DNA of 64,000 nucleotides from Streptomyces sp. NBC_01591 (GTDB lineage: Bacteria > Actinomycetota > Actinomycetes > Streptomycetales > Streptomycetaceae): NCBI RefSeq assembly GCF_035918155.1, contig NZ_CP109327.1, forward strand, positions 6,758,001 through 6,822,000, read 5' to 3'. Position 1 is the stretch's first letter, and every line of letters begins with the position of its first letter. This document shows, piece after piece, positions 62,294-64,000 of the stretch. The notes below the pieces were generated by a model. It saw nothing but the letters and a program-made list of their open reading frames with translations. It had not been told where the DNA came from and did no database searches. A program made the position numbers and the translations under genes.

Positions 62294-64000
62294 GTGGCTC
62301 TGCTGACCCGCATCGGTGGACCGCGTGACCTGGACCGGCTCACTCCCGAGCAGCTGGACCAGCTCGCCGAAGAGATCCGGACCTTCCTCGTCGACGCCGT
62401 ATCGAAGACCGGCGGCCACCTCGGCCCCAACCTGGGCGTGGTCGAGCTGACCATCGCCCTGCACCGGGTCTTCGACTCGCCGAAGGACAAGGTGCTGTTC
62501 GACACCGGTCACCAGAGCTATGTGCACAAGCTCCTCACCGGCCGGCAGGATTTCTCGAAGCTCAAGAGCAAGGGCGGCCTCTCCGGCTACCCCTCCCGTG
62601 CCGAGTCCGAGCACGACATCATCGAGAACTCGCACGCCTCCACGGTGCTCGGCTGGGCCGACGGCCTCGCCAAGGCCAACGAGGTGCTGGGCAAGGACGA
62701 CCACGTCGTCGCGGTCATCGGTGACGGCGCCCTCACCGGCGGCATGGCCTGGGAGGCGCTGAACAACATCGCCGCCGCCAAGGACCGCCCGCTCGTCATC
62801 GTCGTCAACGACAACGAGCGCTCCTACGCGCCGACCATCGGCGGCCTCGCCAACCACCTGGCCACCCTGCGCACCACCGACGGCTACGAGCGATTCCTGG
62901 CCCGCGGCAAGGACCTCCTGGAGCGCACCCCCGTCGTCGGGAAGCCGCTGTACGAGACGCTGCACGGGGCCAAGAAGGGGCTGAAGGACTTCATCGCCCC
63001 GCAGGGCATGTTCGAGGACCTCGGCCTGAAGTACGTCGGCCCGATCGACGGCCACGACATCGAGGCCCTGGAGTCCGCGCTCCAGCGCGCCAAGCGCTTC
63101 GGCGGACCTGTCATCGTGCACTGCCTCACCGAGAAGGGCCGCGGCTACACGCCCGCCCTGCTCGACGAGGCCGACCGCTTCCACGCCGTCGGCAAGATCC
63201 ACCCCGACACCGGCCTCCCGGTTGCCACTTCGGGCCTCGACTGGACCTCCGTCTTCGGCGAGGAGATGGTCAAGCTCGGCAAGGAGCGCAAGGACATCGT
63301 CGCGATCACCGCGGCCATGCTCCAGCCGGTCGGCCTGACCAAGTTCGAGAAGGAGTTCCCGGACCGGATCTACGACGTCGGCATCGCCGAGCAGCACGGC
63401 GCGGTCTCCGCGGCCGGCCTCGCCACCGGCGGACTGCACCCGGTCTTCGCGGTGTACGCCACCTTCCTCAACCGCGCCTTCGACCAAGTCCTGATGGACG
63501 TCGCGCTGCACAAGTGCGGTGTGACGTTCGTCCTGGACCGGGCCGGTGTCACCGGCACCGACGGCGCCTCGCACAACGGCATGTGGGACATGTCGATCCT
63601 GCAGTGCGTGCCCACGCTCCGGATCGCCGCCCCGCGCGACGCCGACCAGGTCCGCGCCCAGCTCCGCGAGGCCGTCGAGGTCGACGACGCACCGACCGTG
63701 GTCCGCTTCTCCAAGGGCGCGGTCGGCCCGGCGGTCAAGGCCGTCGGCAGGGTCGGCGGCATGGACGTGCTGCGCGAGCCCGGCACCACCCGGCCGGACG
63801 TACTCCTGGTCTCCGTCGGCGCGCTCGCCCCGATGTGCCTGGAGATCGCCGAGCTGCTGGAGGCCCAGGGCATCTCGACGACCGTCGTCGACCCGCGCTG
63901 GGTCAAGCCGGTCGACGAGGCCATGGCCCCGCTCGCCGAGCAGCACCGGGTCGTCGTCACCGTCGAGGACAACAGCCGGGCCGGCGGCGTCGGCTCCGCC
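62294..64000 (+). CDS. dxs: 1-deoxy-D-xylulose-5-phosphate synthase, 3' end outside the window
   Basis: 569 codons visible from GTG 62294, with AAGGAGG 5 bases upstream; the frame runs off the right edge (full length is usually about 640). Makes DXP from pyruvate and glyceraldehyde 3-phosphate, the first step of the MEP isoprenoid pathway, with thiamine diphosphate. Motifs: [16 protein letters not shown] at the start, [16 protein letters not shown], the ThDP-binding [16 protein letters not shown] near residue 143, and [15 protein letters not shown] near 362. The active-site stretch reads [10 protein letters not shown], a common actinobacterial variant. Downstream of xylH but with its own spacer. 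Confidence 0.94.
   Translation, partial: MALLTRIGGPRDLDRLTPEQLDQLAEEIRTFLVDAVSKTGGHLGPNLGVVELTIALHRVFDSPKDKVLFDTGHQSYVHKLLTGRQDFSKLKSKGGLSGYPSRAESEHDIIENSHASTVLGWADGLAKANEVLGKDDHVVAVIGDGALTGGMAWEALNNIAAAKDRPLVIVVNDNERSYAPTIGGLANHLATLRTTDGYERFLARGKDLLERTPVVGKPLYETLHGAKKGLKDFIAPQGMFEDLGLKYVGPIDGHDIEALESALQRAKRFGGPVIVHCLTEKGRGYTPALLDEADRFHAVGKIHPDTGLPVATSGLDWTSVFGEEMVKLGKERKDIVAITAAMLQPVGLTKFEKEFPDRIYDVGIAEQHGAVSAAGLATGGLHPVFAVYATFLNRAFDQVLMDVALHKCGVTFVLDRAGVTGTDGASHNGMWDMSILQCVPTLRIAAPRDADQVRAQLREAVEVDDAPTVVRFSKGAVGPAVKAVGRVGGMDVLREPGTTRPDVLLVSVGALAPMCLEIAELLEAQGISTTVVDPRWVKPVDEAMAPLAEQHRVVVTVEDNSRAGGVGSA

Overview
The window is high-GC actinobacterial chromosome, almost certainly Streptomyces. 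The evidence is GTG/TTG starts, ATGA/GTGA gene overlaps, two conservons (sensor, roadblock, DUF742 and GTPase operons), a DUF6099 protein, a Hen1-Pnkp pair, and a right-hand gene order (aconitase, ngcEFG, ROK regulator, xylFGH, dxs) that matches what I remember of S. coelicolor around SCO5976-SCO6013. No rRNA, tRNA or CRISPR array was recognised.

Layout. 0-3.8 kb: a conservon cut by the left edge and ending in a CYP157-like P450. 3.8-7.7 kb: a SepF paralogue, a frameshifted P-loop ATPase, a MazG-like hydrolase, DUF6099 and an F420-type oxidoreductase. 7.7-12.8 kb: homocysteine methyltransferase, then the RNA-repair pair Hen1-Pnkp. 12.8-16.9 kb: arginine deiminase, ornithine carbamoyltransferase and an APC permease. 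17.5-25.3 kb: a CoA-dependent aromatic acid degradation cluster (ligase, hydroxylase/reductase fusion, enoyl-CoA hydratase, acyl-CoA dehydrogenase, RidA) best read as anthranilate- or salicylate-type. 25.4-30.9 kb: a second conservon, on the minus strand, apparently ending in a FAD monooxygenase, next to a 10-bp tandem repeat.

31-48.4 kb is a mosaic of intact genes (a DUF5994 pair, a CysS-like protein, HTH-MurA fusion, RraA, SpoIIE-type phosphatase, aconitase, APH-like kinase, ArsR) and broken ones: an apparent MrpA chimera, head-to-head remnants of a GNAT and a TetR gene, ISKra4 and IS110 fragments, a 5'-truncated CoA ligase, a methyltransferase tail, a 3'-truncated Xre gene and an MFS gene reduced to its two ends. 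I read it as an erosion zone between conserved blocks.

48.5-64 kb: histidine phosphatase, a large secreted GH92 mannosidase, the NgcEFG-type amino-sugar ABC importer (no ATPase, so probably served by a shared one), ROK regulator rok7B7, xylose-type importer xylFGH and the start of dxs. Mannosidase plus chitobiose importer would fit use of N-glycans or fungal wall.

Non-coding signals include strong terminators, a DnaA-box-like group at 5971-6048, a perfect 18-bp MarR-type palindrome plus an iron-box-like element before aconitase, a LacI-type operator before GH92, a dre-like site before ngcE, an ArsR-type operator at 48121-48140 and a 15-bp-stem hairpin in the xylF leader. All family calls are by eye from motifs; no database search was possible.
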